From positions 1 to 39,814 of the forward strand of contig NZ_JACXAI010000050.1 in the NCBI RefSeq assembly GCF_014773385.1: a stretch of 39,814 nt of DNA. The letters are read 5' to 3'. The notes beneath the pieces are model-generated. The model did no database searches. It saw only the letters and a list, made by a program, of their open reading frames with translations, and was not told where the DNA came from. This DNA is from Metabacillus arenae. GTDB lineage: Bacteria; Bacillota; Bacilli; Bacillales; Bacillaceae. Positions 32,546-39,814 of this stretch are shown piece by piece. Made by a program: the position numbers and the translations under genes. The first letter of the stretch is position 1. Each line of letters starts with the position of its first letter.

Positions 32546-34354
32546 ATGAAACAAGATTTGGAAACATCCAAACAATTGGTAGAAAAAATCGACTTGTATG
32601 CCGTAATAACAGCGAGTGGCCGTTTTTCATATATATCCTCTAATTCAAAGGAGTTTTTAGGATATGAACCAAGTTTTATTGTGGGCTCTTACATAAAGGA
32701 TTATGTTCATAAAGAAGATTTATTTTTAGTAGAAAGCTATTTTTATAATGAACATCATCTGTACCCGTGTAACTTCCGTTTTCAAAAAAGGGATCAATCT
32801 TATATTTGGATAGAAATTTATGTGGATTTTATTAAAAGCACGGTCGTGCAGCAGGATAGAGAAATGATATTAAAAATTATTGTATGTCCCCCTGAAACAC
32901 AATTAATTCATAAAGGGGAAGAGGTTTATACACTGGATAAAGAAAACCATTTATCTTGTGTAAATGATGCAGCACACTTATTAGAGGAGCTTCCAAGCCC
33001 CATGTTTATTTCAAAAGAGGGGAAGATTCTTTTTGTAAACAAGTCCATGGTATTGTTGTTAGGTGTAAAATCAAATGAGGATTTAATCGGACGGATGACT
33101 TATGAATTTATTGCTGAGGAATTTCATGACATTGTAAAAAACCGGATCAGCAGGATGCAGCAAGGAGGATTTGTCGGGTTAATTGAACAAACCTGGATAC
33201 GAGTGGATGGTACACCACTTCATTTAGAAGTAAAAGCCACACCAACTATTTTTCAAGGTGAATATGCCGAAATGGTTTTATTAATTGATATTTCTTCTCG
33301 CAAAAAATTTCAAAAAATTTTGCAAAAGAGCCGTGAACGATATCAGCGTCTTATTCAAAACTCCCTCGATACAATCGCTGTCATACACTGTGAAAAGTGG
33401 GTATTTATCAATGAATCTGGGGTGAAATTATTCCAAGCAAACGATTACCCTGACATGTTGGGGAAAAACATCTATCAATACCTTCATCCTGATGACCACC
33501 AGCATACGAAGGAGATGATGGCGAACATTATTCATGGAAAAACAGAAAATGAAGTGCGTACTCAGTCCTGGTTTACCTTTCATGAAAAGACGATTTATAC
33601 CGAGATGGTCTGTATTCCAACGACCTACTTTGGAGAACCCGCTGTACAAGTAATATTAAGGGACATTTCCGATCGGAAAAGAGCGGAAGAACTTATGATC
33701 CGGTCTGAAAAATTATCTGTTGCCGGACAGCTTGCAGCAGGCATCGCACATGAAATTCGAAATCCTTTAACAGCCATTAAAGGCTTTTTGCAATTAATGC
33801 AGCCTGATCAAAAAAAGAAAAAACAATATTTTGATATTGTGTTTTCAGAATTAAGCCGAATTGAATTAATATTAAGCGAACTATTACTATTGGCGAAGCC
33901 TCAGCAAACTGTTGCACAATCAATTGATATGAAAGTTCTGCTGCACGATGTATCAACATTATTAGAAACACAAGCTAATTTAAACAATGTAGTGATTGAA
34001 CAGGAATTTGCCGGTTCAGAGTTATGGCTGGATTGTGATCCAAATCAAATGAAGCAGGTTTTTATCAATTTAATTAAGAATGCAATCGATTCTATGAAAA
34101 GCGGTGGTACAGTAAAAATAGTTTGCAGGAAGCAAAGAGATTGTCTGCTCATTCAGGTTGCTGATGAAGGCGAAGGGATATCTAAGGAGATTCTAAAAAA
34201 AATAGGGGAACCGTTCTTTACGACAAAAGAAAAAGGAACGGGACTAGGGTTAATGATTACGTTCAAGATTATTGAAAATCATAAAGGTACAGTTAAAATT
34301 GATACTGAAAAAGGAAAAGGGACCACTTTTACAATTTGTTTTCCGACTACTTAA
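32546..34354 (+). CDS. kinA: Sporulation sensor histidine kinase KinA
   Basis: A 602-residue soluble kinase, close to the 606 of B. subtilis KinA. Three PAS domains occupy about residues 10-115, 140-255 and 265-375. The H-box [12 protein letters not shown] has His402, followed by L-L-L-L-A-K-P. The ATPase has [17 protein letters not shown] and T-G-L-G-L. KinA feeds phosphate to Spo0F at the start of sporulation. A run of seven G before AACCA-ATG is the ribosome binding site. Gene order pbpH-kinA-patA supports orthology, although three small genes lie between pbpH and kinA here. Confidence 0.92.
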   Translation: MKQDLETSKQLVEKIDLYAVITASGRFSYISSNSKEFLGYEPSFIVGSYIKDYVHKEDLFLVESYFYNEHHLYPCNFRFQKRDQSYIWIEIYVDFIKSTVVQQDREMILKIIVCPPETQLIHKGEEVYTLDKENHLSCVNDAAHLLEELPSPMFISKEGKILFVNKSMVLLLGVKSNEDLIGRMTYEFIAEEFHDIVKNRISRMQQGGFVGLIEQTWIRVDGTPLHLEVKATPTIFQGEYAEMVLLIDISSRKKFQKILQKSRERYQRLIQNSLDTIAVIHCEKWVFINESGVKLFQANDYPDMLGKNIYQYLHPDDHQHTKEMMANIIHGKTENEVRTQSWFTFHEKTIYTEMVCIPTTYFGEPAVQVILRDISDRKRAEELMIRSEKLSVAGQLAAGIAHEIRNPLTAIKGFLQLMQPDQKKKKQYFDIVFSELSRIELILSELLLLAKPQQTVAQSIDMKVLLHDVSTLLETQANLNNVVIEQEFAGSELWLDCDPNQMKQVFINLIKNAIDSMKSGGTVKIVCRKQRDCLLIQVADEGEGISKEILKKIGEPFFTTKEKGTGLGLMITFKIIENHKGTVKIDTEKGKGTTFTICFPTT

Positions 34355-34360
34355 TACCAC

Positions 34361-34390
34361 AAAAAACAACGGCCTTTGCCGTTGTTTTTT
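34361..34390. terminator. Bidirectional terminator kinA / patA
   Basis: AAAAAACAACGGC (34361-34373), loop CTTT, GCCGTTGTTTTTT (34378-34390): a perfect 13-base stem between convergent genes. Confidence 0.92.
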
Positions 34391-34424
34391 ATTGAAAATC
34401 AAGAAAAAACATAATACCTTTTTC

Positions 34425-35576
34425 TTATGAGATTTGATTGATAAATGCTTCTATCCGATTTAGTCCTTCTTCTAATTCTTCTTTTGCATAAGCGTACGAA
34501 ATTCTTACAAACCCTTCCCCGCAGGCCGAAAATGCACTCCCAGGTACTACTGCTACTCCAGAATCCCGAACAAGTGCAAGAGCAAAGTCAAATGAGGATA
34601 AACCAAATTTTTTTATTGATGGAAACAAATAAAAAGCTCCACCCGGTTTTACTACGTCCATGCCCATGGAGGTTAGCCGGTTATATACAAAATTTAATCT
34701 AGCATGATATTGTTCCTTCATAACTAAAGCATCATCAAACCCACTTATAAGGGCAGATTGTGCTGCTTTTTGAGAAATGGAGGAGGCGCAGGACACATTA
34801 TATTGATGGACTTTAAGAATGTGAGCTGTTATCTCCTTTGGTGCCATTAAAAAGCCAATCCGCCAGCCTGTCATACTATGAGATTTTGACAATCCATTAA
34901 TCACAATCGTTTGCTCACGGAGGAAGCTTGAGATTGAGGTGTGTTCTTGATTAAACACCAGTTCACTATATATTTCGTCTGATAAGACAAAAATATCTTT
35001 ACCTTTAAGTAATTCTGAAATGTCTTTTAGTTCCTCTTTAGTTAACGTAATCCCAGTTGGATTTGACGGATACGGGAGTACAACACATCTTGTTTGCTTC
35101 GTAAGGTACGGTTCGATTAGGTCTGCTGTAAATTTAAATTCGTTTTTTGTTGTATCAACATGGATTGGTTTCCCGCCGCTAATCCGAATAAGTGGTTCAT
35201 AGCCTGGATATACCGGACCGGGAAGAATAACTTCGCTTCCCTGATCTAAAATCGTTCGAAAGGCAATATCAATTGCTTGGCTTGCTCCAGTAGTCACAAT
35301 TATTTCATTTTCTGGTCTGTAGGTGAGTCTGTATTTTCTATTGAAATAATTTGCAGCAGCCTCTCTTAATTCCGGAAATCCTGCATTATGAGTATAATTC
35401 GTGAAATTTTCATCAATGGCTGCTTTAGCCGCATCTTTAATATGGTGAGGAGTGTAAAAATCCGGCTGTCCAATTGTCAGCTGGACCACATCCTTATAGT
35501 CCGATACCATGTTGAAAAATGTTCGAATACCAGAGATTTCAATATTTTTTACATTTGTGTTAATTAAGTGCTCCAT
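34425..35576 (-). CDS. patA: PLP-dependent aminotransferase PatA
   Basis: A 383-residue fold-type I aminotransferase. Visible marks are G-Q-P-D-F near residue 37, T-T-G-A-S-Q-A-I near 95, P-S-N-P-T-G near 170, S-D-E-I-Y-S near 200, the PLP lysine in G-L-S-K-S-H-S-M-T-G-W-R, and a substrate Arg in F-V-R-I-S-Y near the end. B. subtilis PatA makes N-acetyl-L,L-diaminopimelate in lysine synthesis, and synteny with kinA supports the same here; a general aromatic/aspartate aminotransferase is the alternative. AAAAGGTGA lies before the ATG. Confidence 0.9.
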   Translation of the reverse strand: MEHLINTNVKNIEISGIRTFFNMVSDYKDVVQLTIGQPDFYTPHHIKDAAKAAIDENFTNYTHNAGFPELREAAANYFNRKYRLTYRPENEIIVTTGASQAIDIAFRTILDQGSEVILPGPVYPGYEPLIRISGGKPIHVDTTKNEFKFTADLIEPYLTKQTRCVVLPYPSNPTGITLTKEELKDISELLKGKDIFVLSDEIYSELVFNQEHTSISSFLREQTIVINGLSKSHSMTGWRIGFLMAPKEITAHILKVHQYNVSCASSISQKAAQSALISGFDDALVMKEQYHARLNFVYNRLTSMGMDVVKPGGAFYLFPSIKKFGLSSFDFALALVRDSGVAVVPGSAFSACGEGFVRISYAYAKEELEEGLNRIEAFINQIS

Positions 35577-35722
35577 TAGTTATCACCTTTTATTGTATCT
35601 AGTAGTATAATCTATATCTTATCATCTGTTCCGTTGTAATCACATATGATTCCAATAATTTTTGTTTAGATTTACCTGAGAGGGGGAACATTTTAGTAAA
35701 AAGTTTGAAAGTGTGATGTTCG

Positions 35723-36691
35723 TTGATTAAGGCTGTTGTGATTAAAACAAACGGAGAGGTTGTCTATGATGTTCCTTTAAAAGAACTTAAAAAGGAGGAG
35801 GTATCTTGGTATTGGGTTGATTTTGAAAGACCGACGAGCCAAGAAGTGAAGCAGTTAAGCCGTTTTTTCCATTTTCATCCGCTTGCCATTGAAGATTGTT
35901 TAGAGTATGTTCAAAGACCTAAAATGGATAATTACGAAAAATATTTGTTTCTTGTTTTTCACTCCATCCATCAAAAAACGTTGGAGCCTGAAGAATTGGA
36001 TCTTTTTATAAATCAAAAGTTTATTGTAACTTTTCACAAAAAACCAATCCGAAATTTAACGAATCTCTGGCACAAAGTAAAAAAAGATGAAGTCCTGCAA
36101 ACAGGACCGCTGCAAGTCATGTATCAGCTGACAGACTTGTTAGTCGATGATTACTTTCCTCCTGTGTACAAACATGAAGATCTGTTAAATGATGTAGAAG
36201 CAAATACAATGGATCAATCAATCAGCGAATTAATGGAAGTTATTTTCGATATCAGGACAGAAATATCTAAGCTGCGCCGTACCATTATTCCAATGAGAGA
36301 TTTGCTTTACCGGATGATTTCCTCCTCAAAAGTTCCAAAAGGAGAAGATCAGCAAATTTATTTTCAAGATATTTATGATCATTTACTTAAGCTTGTTGAA
36401 ATGATTGATGCAAACCGTGAGCTAACAGCTGATATTCGTGACAGCTATTTATCCATCAGCTCAGATAGAATGAATAGAATCATGATGACACTAACTATTA
36501 TTTCGTCCATCTTTTTACCATTAACATTTATTGCCGGGGTATACGGCATGAATTTTCAGTATATGCCTGAATTAGCAGGAAAGCACAGTTATTTCATTGT
36601 CTTAGGCGTGATGGTATTAATATCTGCCTCTATGCTGTATGCGTTTGCAAAAATGGGCTGGTTCCGTTTTCATAAAGGGACAAAGCTTTAA
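35723..36691 (+). CDS. CorA family magnesium transporter
   Basis: A 322-residue CorA-like divalent-cation channel. A long N-terminal cytoplasmic alpha/beta domain (H-P-L-A-I-E-D-C near residue 50) leads through the stalk helix to two C-terminal membrane helices (about 262-282 and 295-315). The signature Y-G-M-N-F lies between them and is followed by M-P-E-L, the usual loop. The TTG start at 35723 has only a weak ribosome binding site (GAAAGTG), but no better in-frame start exists upstream. Transport of Mg2+, Co2+ or Ni2+ cannot be told apart from sequence. Confidence 0.9.
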   Translation: MIKAVVIKTNGEVVYDVPLKELKKEEVSWYWVDFERPTSQEVKQLSRFFHFHPLAIEDCLEYVQRPKMDNYEKYLFLVFHSIHQKTLEPEELDLFINQKFIVTFHKKPIRNLTNLWHKVKKDEVLQTGPLQVMYQLTDLLVDDYFPPVYKHEDLLNDVEANTMDQSISELMEVIFDIRTEISKLRRTIIPMRDLLYRMISSSKVPKGEDQQIYFQDIYDHLLKLVEMIDANRELTADIRDSYLSISSDRMNRIMMTLTIISSIFLPLTFIAGVYGMNFQYMPELAGKHSYFIVLGVMVLISASMLYAFAKMGWFRFHKGTKL

Positions 36692-36757
36692 TTGATAGGT
36701 TAAAAAAGTGAAAAAAGAAAAGCAACTGGTCATTTGACAGTCAGCATAAGTAAAGAG

Positions 36758-36782
36758 CCGTCATAATAGTTTTCTATGACGG
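36758..36782 (+). terminator. Hairpin after the CorA gene
   Basis: CCGTCATA (36758-36765), loop ATAGTTTTC, TATGACGG (36775-36782), without a T tail. Possibly a weak or factor-assisted terminator about 67 bases after the stop. Confidence 0.4.
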
Positions 36783-36842
36783 ATCGAATTATGATCTCGG
36801 GCGTCCTGGGGTTCCAGGGGCTGGACAAAGTGGGTGTGAGGT

Positions 36843-37031
36843 ATGAAAACTGAAGAAATTTTGTTAACAGAGCAAGAAAGGGTAATTGTTCAAAAATTAA
36901 AACAAGAAATGTATAATGCATTAACCTTAAAGCATATGAATTTTTATAAAGAAGAAATTGAAAAAATTTATGCTCAAGCAAAAAGAAGACAAAGCTTTGT
37001 CACTTGTCATGTACAAAAGGATCAAATTTAA
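36843..37031 (+). CDS. Hypothetical small charged protein
   Basis: A 62-residue protein rich in Glu, Lys and Gln and probably two helices (E-Q-E-R-V-I-V-Q-K-L-K-Q-E-M-Y-N-A-L and F-Y-K-E-E-I-E-K-I-Y-A-Q-A-K). It resembles a small regulatory or anti-sigma-like helical hairpin only in general form. GTGAGGT touches the ATG, so the ribosome binding site is poor. Composition is convincing for a real Bacillus protein, but I do not recognise a family. Confidence 0.55.
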   Translation: MKTEEILLTEQERVIVQKLKQEMYNALTLKHMNFYKEEIEKIYAQAKRRQSFVTCHVQKDQI

Positions 37032-37132
37032 TAGAAGTAGAGCGAAAGGTGCAGTGCGCTAGTCCTTCAGTAAAAAGCAATCTAGCATGAAAGGTGTTTT
37101 TTTAACCATTTTCCCCTTATGATGTATTGATT

Positions 37133-37245
37133 TATTACCTAGGGGCCGATGGACCTCGAAGCTGGGCAACAATGAAAAGCGGAAGCAGCACCTTGCTAAG
37201 CCTAGGGCGAGCACTCGAGCTAGCCTTCACAGAAAGGCGTTTTTT
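37133..37245. repeat. GC-rich structured intergenic element (diverged repeat or ncRNA)
   Basis: A GC-rich island in AT-rich DNA. CCTAGG near 37139 pairs with CCTAGG near 37201, and a second hairpin (GGC-G-AGC...GCT-A-GCC) follows at 37207-37225. The element ends in a terminator-like stem with six T. Read on the minus strand it contains GCTTCCGCTTTTC then TTGTTGCCCAGCTTCGAG, which looks like the junction of two copies of the repeat family at 32371. It may therefore be a diverged repeat; a small RNA on the plus strand is the alternative. Confidence 0.45.
37223..37245 (+). terminator. Terminator-like hairpin at the end of the GC-rich element
   Basis: GCCTT (37223-37227), loop CACAGA, AAGGC (37234-37238), one G, then six T (37240-37245). 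The stem is short. Confidence 0.5.
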
Positions 37246-37357
37246 CCTCTCTCTGAAGATTAGCCTGTGACCTCAGGCGGTCTATGCGCTGAACCCTGCA
37301 AACGCTAAAATTCTTTATTACGTTAATACTTTAATTAACTTAAATTTTCAAAATGAT

Positions 37358-37391
37358 AAAAAAGGTATCAGGGCTATCTCCTTGATACCTT
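37358..37391 (-). terminator. Terminator of the Pro/Gly-rich small protein gene
   Basis: On the minus strand AAGGTATCA, loop, TGATACCTT followed by further T (six in all, 37358-37363). It lies 39 bases after the stop codon. Confidence 0.8.
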
Positions 37392-37430
37392 ATTCCTATT
37401 TATTTCTGGGCAGATAATTTTCGTTGATTA

Positions 37431-37760
37431 TTAACAGGTGTAAGATCTAATTCTATCAAGATCTATTCCAAAATATACCCAGCGATATTGGTTAGGCCGC
37501 CAGCGAAAACCTGCAACAGAATTTCTGCCAACGAAAGTTGGGTAATACCAAAATGCGCGGCCATTATTTAAACGAACATACGTAAATCGATAAAGACACC
37601 CTCTTATTCCACCAGGATCTACAGCATATAAACCTACATCTTGTTGTTGTGGAATATAGCTGGGAGGTGGTCCTGATGGAGCCTGACCTTGGCCAGATCC
37701 GTCAGTTCCTGGCGGAAATCCAGGTGGAAATCCAGGAAATTGTCGATGATATGGATACAT
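37431..37760 (-). CDS. Small protein with Pro/Gly-rich N-terminus and conserved C-terminal domain
   Basis: A 109-residue protein. Residues 1-40 are rich in Pro, Gly and Phe (repeats of F-P-P-G), then P-P-P-S-Y-I-P-Q-Q. The C-terminal part (I-R-G-C-L-Y-R-F-T-Y-V-R-L-N-N-G, F-W-Y-Y-P-T-F-V-G-R-N-S-V, W-V-Y-F-G-I-D-L-D-R-I) is of a kind conserved in Bacillaceae, where databases sometimes call it transporter without basis. Two Cys residues, one near the end, could form a disulfide. A spore-surface role would fit but is a guess. ATG 37760 is chosen because GAGGAGA lies nine bases upstream. Confidence 0.72.
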   Translation of the reverse strand: MYPYHRQFPGFPPGFPPGTDGSGQGQAPSGPPPSYIPQQQDVGLYAVDPGGIRGCLYRFTYVRLNNGRAFWYYPTFVGRNSVAGFRWRPNQYRWVYFGIDLDRIRSYTC

Positions 37761-37929
37761 GGTGATTTCTCCTCTCCTCAAATGCCTATGCAATGTAGAG
37801 TATGCGATATAAAGGGAAGAGGTGATTGGAAATAAAGTAACTTTTTAATGGAAACTTTACAAAATATGGTGGTAGTTCACTTTAATTTCCTGTACTATTA
37901 AACTATTGTAATTAAGGAGGTAAAGAATT

Positions 37930-38466
37930 TTGGATGCAAACACAACTATTGAACATCAGGAAGTAGTGACAGAAAAGGAGTATGCAGGTATCGGGGCGCG
38001 GTTTTTAGCAATTTTTTTAGATGGTATTATCATTGGCATTCCGATGTATATTTTATTTTTTGTAGTCACGATTCTCGTCTTCGGTCTTGATGGAGGAACT
38101 CAAATGTTATTTAGTGAGACATATCCCGAAGAAGAGATTTCTGATGCTGAAGCAATGGCATTTTTAGGAAAGATGATTTTATACTTAATCTTGGTTTTTG
38201 TTATTTCAATCGGCGGCGGGATTGCCTATTATGCGGGAATGCACGCTTCTAAATGGCAGGCAACGTTTGGAAAGAAAATTTTAGGAATAAAAGTAACGGA
38301 TTTAAACGGTCAAAAAATTTCATTTTGGAGATCCTTAGGCCGACATCTTTCTATGCAATTTATATCTTCTATATTCATGATAGGGTTTATCATTGCCTTT
38401 TTTACAGAACGAAAACAATCCCTGCATGATCTGATTGCAGGAACCATTGTAGTTAAAGATAAATAG
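37930..38466 (+). CDS. RDD family membrane protein
   Basis: A 178-residue protein of the RDD family. The N-terminal signature is Y-A-G-I-G-A-R-F-L-A-I-F-L-D-G-I at residues 18-33, and the second conserved part lies after the middle helices (W-Q-A-T-F-G-K-K-I-L-G-I-K-V-T-D, then S-F-W-R-S-L-G-R-H-L). The end carries Q-S-L-H-D-L-I-A-G-T-I-V-V. Three to four membrane helices; some RDD proteins are Na+/H+ antiporters, but most are uncharacterised. The TTG start follows AAGGAGGTAAAG, an almost perfect ribosome binding site. A bidirectional terminator follows. Confidence 0.9.
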   Translation: MDANTTIEHQEVVTEKEYAGIGARFLAIFLDGIIIGIPMYILFFVVTILVFGLDGGTQMLFSETYPEEEISDAEAMAFLGKMILYLILVFVISIGGGIAYYAGMHASKWQATFGKKILGIKVTDLNGQKISFWRSLGRHLSMQFISSIFMIGFIIAFFTERKQSLHDLIAGTIVVKDK

Positions 38467-38474
38467 TAAATGAT

Positions 38475-38503
38475 AAAAAGGAAGAGGCGCTCTCTTCCTT
38501 TTT
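38475..38503. terminator. Bidirectional terminator RDD / lipoprotein
   Basis: AAAAAGGAAGAG (38475-38486), loop GCGCT, CTCTTCCTTTTT (38492-38503): perfect 12-base stem between convergent genes. Confidence 0.9.
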
Positions 38504-38518
38504 ATTTTGGCAATGTAA

Positions 38519-38893
38519 CTAATGTTTTAACTTTTCTACAACCTGTGTTTTTGGATCCACATTGTACCAACCGTTGTTTTTATTATCATTTTCCGAAAGA
38601 CTATATACGTGAATGATATATTTATCTTCCTCTTTATTAACATATTGAACAACATGCCGACTCTGCGAAAGTCCTAATTTCCTCCTTACAAGCTGCTCGG
38701 CTTCTGTTGGCGTAAATTCATTATTGTCTTCATTAAATTTCACTTCTCTAGTAGATTCTACAAGTATTTCATCCGTCCTTTGTCCTTGATTCGTATCAAG
38801 CAGCCCCGAATCAGTTTCACCCAAGTCCTTATTGTTTACGTTGCAGGCAGTACAAATGGTAATGAATAATACGAGTCCGATGGCTTTTTTCAT
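38519..38893 (-). CDS. Putative lipoprotein
   Basis: A 124-residue protein with a short lipoprotein-type signal (K-K-A-I-G-L-V-L-F-I-T-I-C-T-A-C-N), where the last Cys would be the lipid-anchored residue; the -3 position is Cys, which is unusual for a lipobox. A polar linker (18-55) leads to a C-terminal domain with T-P-T-E-A-E-Q-L-V-R-R-K-L-G-L and K-Y-I-I-H-V-Y-S, then G-W-Y-N-V-D-P-K-T. The spacing recalls a PepSY-like fold, but this is tentative. AAAGGAGGTATTTC lies upstream of the ATG. Function unknown. Confidence 0.75.
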   Translation of the reverse strand: MKKAIGLVLFITICTACNVNNKDLGETDSGLLDTNQGQRTDEILVESTREVKFNEDNNEFTPTEAEQLVRRKLGLSQSRHVVQYVNKEEDKYIIHVYSLSENDNKNNGWYNVDPKTQVVEKLKH

Positions 38894-39049
38894 TGTTTGT
38901 GAAATACCTCCTTTATTTTATAGCTTGTTTGAAATAATGGAGGTTTATTCCTTATAGCGATTATTCTTAGGAATCTTTTCAGATTGAAAATTTCAATTGA
39001 TTCTAATTATTAGAAGCCAGCGTTGAATTTAGAATTGGCGAAATAATAA
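38894..39049. other. Start of the gene-poor, repeat-rich right end
   Basis: AT-rich sequence upstream of the lipoprotein gene, presumably holding its promoter on the minus strand. No gene is seen here; the repeats that follow are listed separately. Confidence 0.4.
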
Positions 39050-39194
39050 GGAAATTGATTGGAAAACTGGTGGGATTAGCTGAATTAATTAATAAGGAAA
39101 TTGGTTGGAAAGCTGATGGAATTGGCTGAATTTGAATAGGGGAATTGGCTGGAACTCAAGTGGATTTGGTTGATAAGGGAATTGACCGGGAATG
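39050..39194 (+). repeat. Degenerate tandem repeat, unit about 45 bp
   Basis: Units begin GGAA(A)TTGxxTGGAA at 39050, 39096, 39141 and 39178, at spacings of 46, 45 and 37 bases. The common pattern is GGAAATTGGTTGGAAAxCTG, then a variant of TGGxATTGGCTGAATT. The third unit is shortened and the fourth is only a beginning. No frame stays open through the array. Confidence 0.65.
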
Positions 39195-39195
39195 T

Positions 39196-39378
39196 TTATT
39201 GTCCTCATACAAAATATTTTGTCCTTAAAAAGGTTGTTATTGTCTATTACTTAAATTTTACTTTCCCAATCGCAGATTTTATTTGCCGTATTGGTAAGAA
39301 GTGTTGATTTTATTGTCCTTTGGAAATTTTTATTTGCTTATGTTTCAATATATTGTCCATTTATCAGCTTTTTTGTCC
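39196..39378 (+). repeat. Six scattered TTGTCC/T motifs
   Basis: TTGTCC or TTGTCT preceded by A/T occurs at about 39198, 39219, 39239, 39313, 39353 and 39373, mostly as TATTGTCC or TTTTGTCC. The spacing is irregular. Motifs of this type are common in Bacillaceae intergenic DNA as part of larger repeats. Confidence 0.4.
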
Positions 39379-39788
39379 GAACTAGAATCTTGCATGATTG
39401 TCTTCTCGCCGCTGCCCTCTAGAGCTGATGGGGTATGGGTATGGAAACGCCGCTTTTTCTGCCTCCGCAAGCTTCGCTTGCTGTCACGCCTTTGGCGTGC
39501 CAAAATTCTTGAAGGAAAAACGATTCCAGAAATGAATTTCTTCATCTTATGCTCCCAAAGAGAGAGGGTTTTAAACGGAAAGAATCGGGGGATATGTCGC
39601 TTGATATAACGCTCTTGTGTCATCTCGCCGCTGTGCTCTGACATGACACAAGAGCTGGTGTGGGGCTCAAATAAAAAATGGGTATGGAAACGCCGCTTTT
39701 TCTGCCTCCGCAAGCTTCGCTTGCTGTCACGCCTTTGGCGTGCCAAAATTCTTGAAGGAAAAACGATTCCAGAAATGAATTTCTTCAT
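39345..39788 (-). CDS. Doubtful repeat-encoded basic protein (147 codons)
   Basis: On the minus strand an open frame spans both copies of the 243-bp repeat, so the same basic segment (M-K-K-F-I-S-G-I-V-F, then a run of Arg/Lys with R-R-Q-K-K-R-R-F-H-T-H) appears twice, 81 residues apart. GGGAG lies six bases before the ATG in each copy. The very basic, repetitive composition is more typical of a frame through a palindromic repeat than of a protein. It is listed because the repeat length is a multiple of three and the ribosome binding site is repeated. Confidence 0.2.
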   Translation of the reverse strand: MKKFISGIVFPSRILARQRRDSKRSLRRQKKRRFHTHFLFEPHTSSCVMSEHSGEMTQERYIKRHIPRFFPFKTLSLWEHKMKKFISGIVFPSRILARQRRDSKRSLRRQKKRRFHTHTPSALEGSGEKTIMQDSSSDKKADKWTIY

Positions 39789-39814
39789 CTTATGCTCCCA
39801 AAGAGAGAGGGTTT
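39435..39814. repeat. 243-bp tandem repeat, second copy cut by window end
   Basis: The 137 bases at 39435-39571 recur without a visible difference at 39678-39814, giving a 243-base period; similarity also extends a little upstream (TCTCGCCGCTG at 39404 and 39623). Each copy has two adjacent hairpins, GCAAGC-TTC-GCTTGC (39467-39481) and CACGCC-TTT-GGCGTG (39485-39499 in copy 1). Between the copies lies a 12-base inverted repeat (39611-39622 and 39644-39655) around TCTCGCCGCTG. The array probably continues beyond the window. Confidence 0.85.

Noticed and set aside
1-39814. tRNA, rRNA genes and CRISPR arrays
   Set aside because: I looked for tRNA arms, rRNA segments and regular repeat-spacer structure and saw none; the repeats found at 14991 and 39050 have spacers that are too short or absent.

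Overview
The window is AT-rich chromosomal DNA (roughly 37% GC by eye) from an endospore-forming member of the Bacillaceae. The evidence is a glcT-ptsG-ptsH-ptsI glucose PTS locus, spore photoproduct lyase (splA, splB), the phosphorelay kinase kinA, a SASP-like mini-gene, strong AGGAGG-type ribosome binding sites and U-tailed hairpin terminators. From memory, Bacillus subtilis has the order glcT-ptsGHI-splA-splB-mcpC-ykwB-ykwC-ykwD-pbpH-kinA-patA. The same backbone is recognisable here at 9.5-18.8 kb and 25.7-35.6 kb, so it can be used to see what was inserted or lost. The species cannot be named from this sequence alone.

Region 0-9.5 kb: the edge of an IS3-like element; a membrane protein; the small-gene set DUF1659 / DUF2922 / YvrJ; a WYL-like mini-protein; an Fsr-type MFS exporter; an unknown helical protein; a FUSC-family exporter; and a BlaI-type repressor plus M56 metalloprotease operon. 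The latter shares an identical operator with the next gene, a DoxX membrane protein. A 38-codon SASP-like gene and two gene remnants fill the gap before glcT.

Region 9.5-18.8 kb: GlcT binds an RNA antiterminator overlapping a terminator in the ptsG leader. PtsG, HPr and enzyme I form the glucose PTS, with a separate promoter before ptsH. A membrane-bound orphan histidine kinase sits between ptsI and splA, and splA and splB are separated by about 390 bases.

Region 18.8-25 kb is an accessory stretch between splB and ykwC. It holds a GNAT acetyltransferase, a methyltransferase fragment, a higher-GC cassette with a MarR regulator and an epoxide hydrolase gene broken by one in-frame TGA, a MerR plus NmrA-type reductase operon, a cupin and a VOC protein.

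Region 25-36.7 kb: an SDR without the usual Tyr/Lys pair, in operon with ykwC; ykwD; pbpH; an SMR exporter with the remnant of its partner; a duplicated AhpD-like protein; a small Lys-rich protein; kinA behind a sigma-H-like promoter with a GC-rich repeat in its leader; patA; and a CorA transporter.

Region 36.7-39.8 kb: small proteins, an RDD membrane protein, a lipoprotein, and then a gene-poor, repeat-rich end with a 45-bp degenerate tandem array, TTGTCC motifs and a 243-bp tandem repeat that runs off the window.

The most interesting items are the BlaI/M56/DoxX micro-regulon, the 243-bp repeat that could encode a repeated basic peptide, the single-stop epoxide hydrolase, the SASP-like mini-gene and the remodelled kinA leader. 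I did not find a clearly new multi-gene system.
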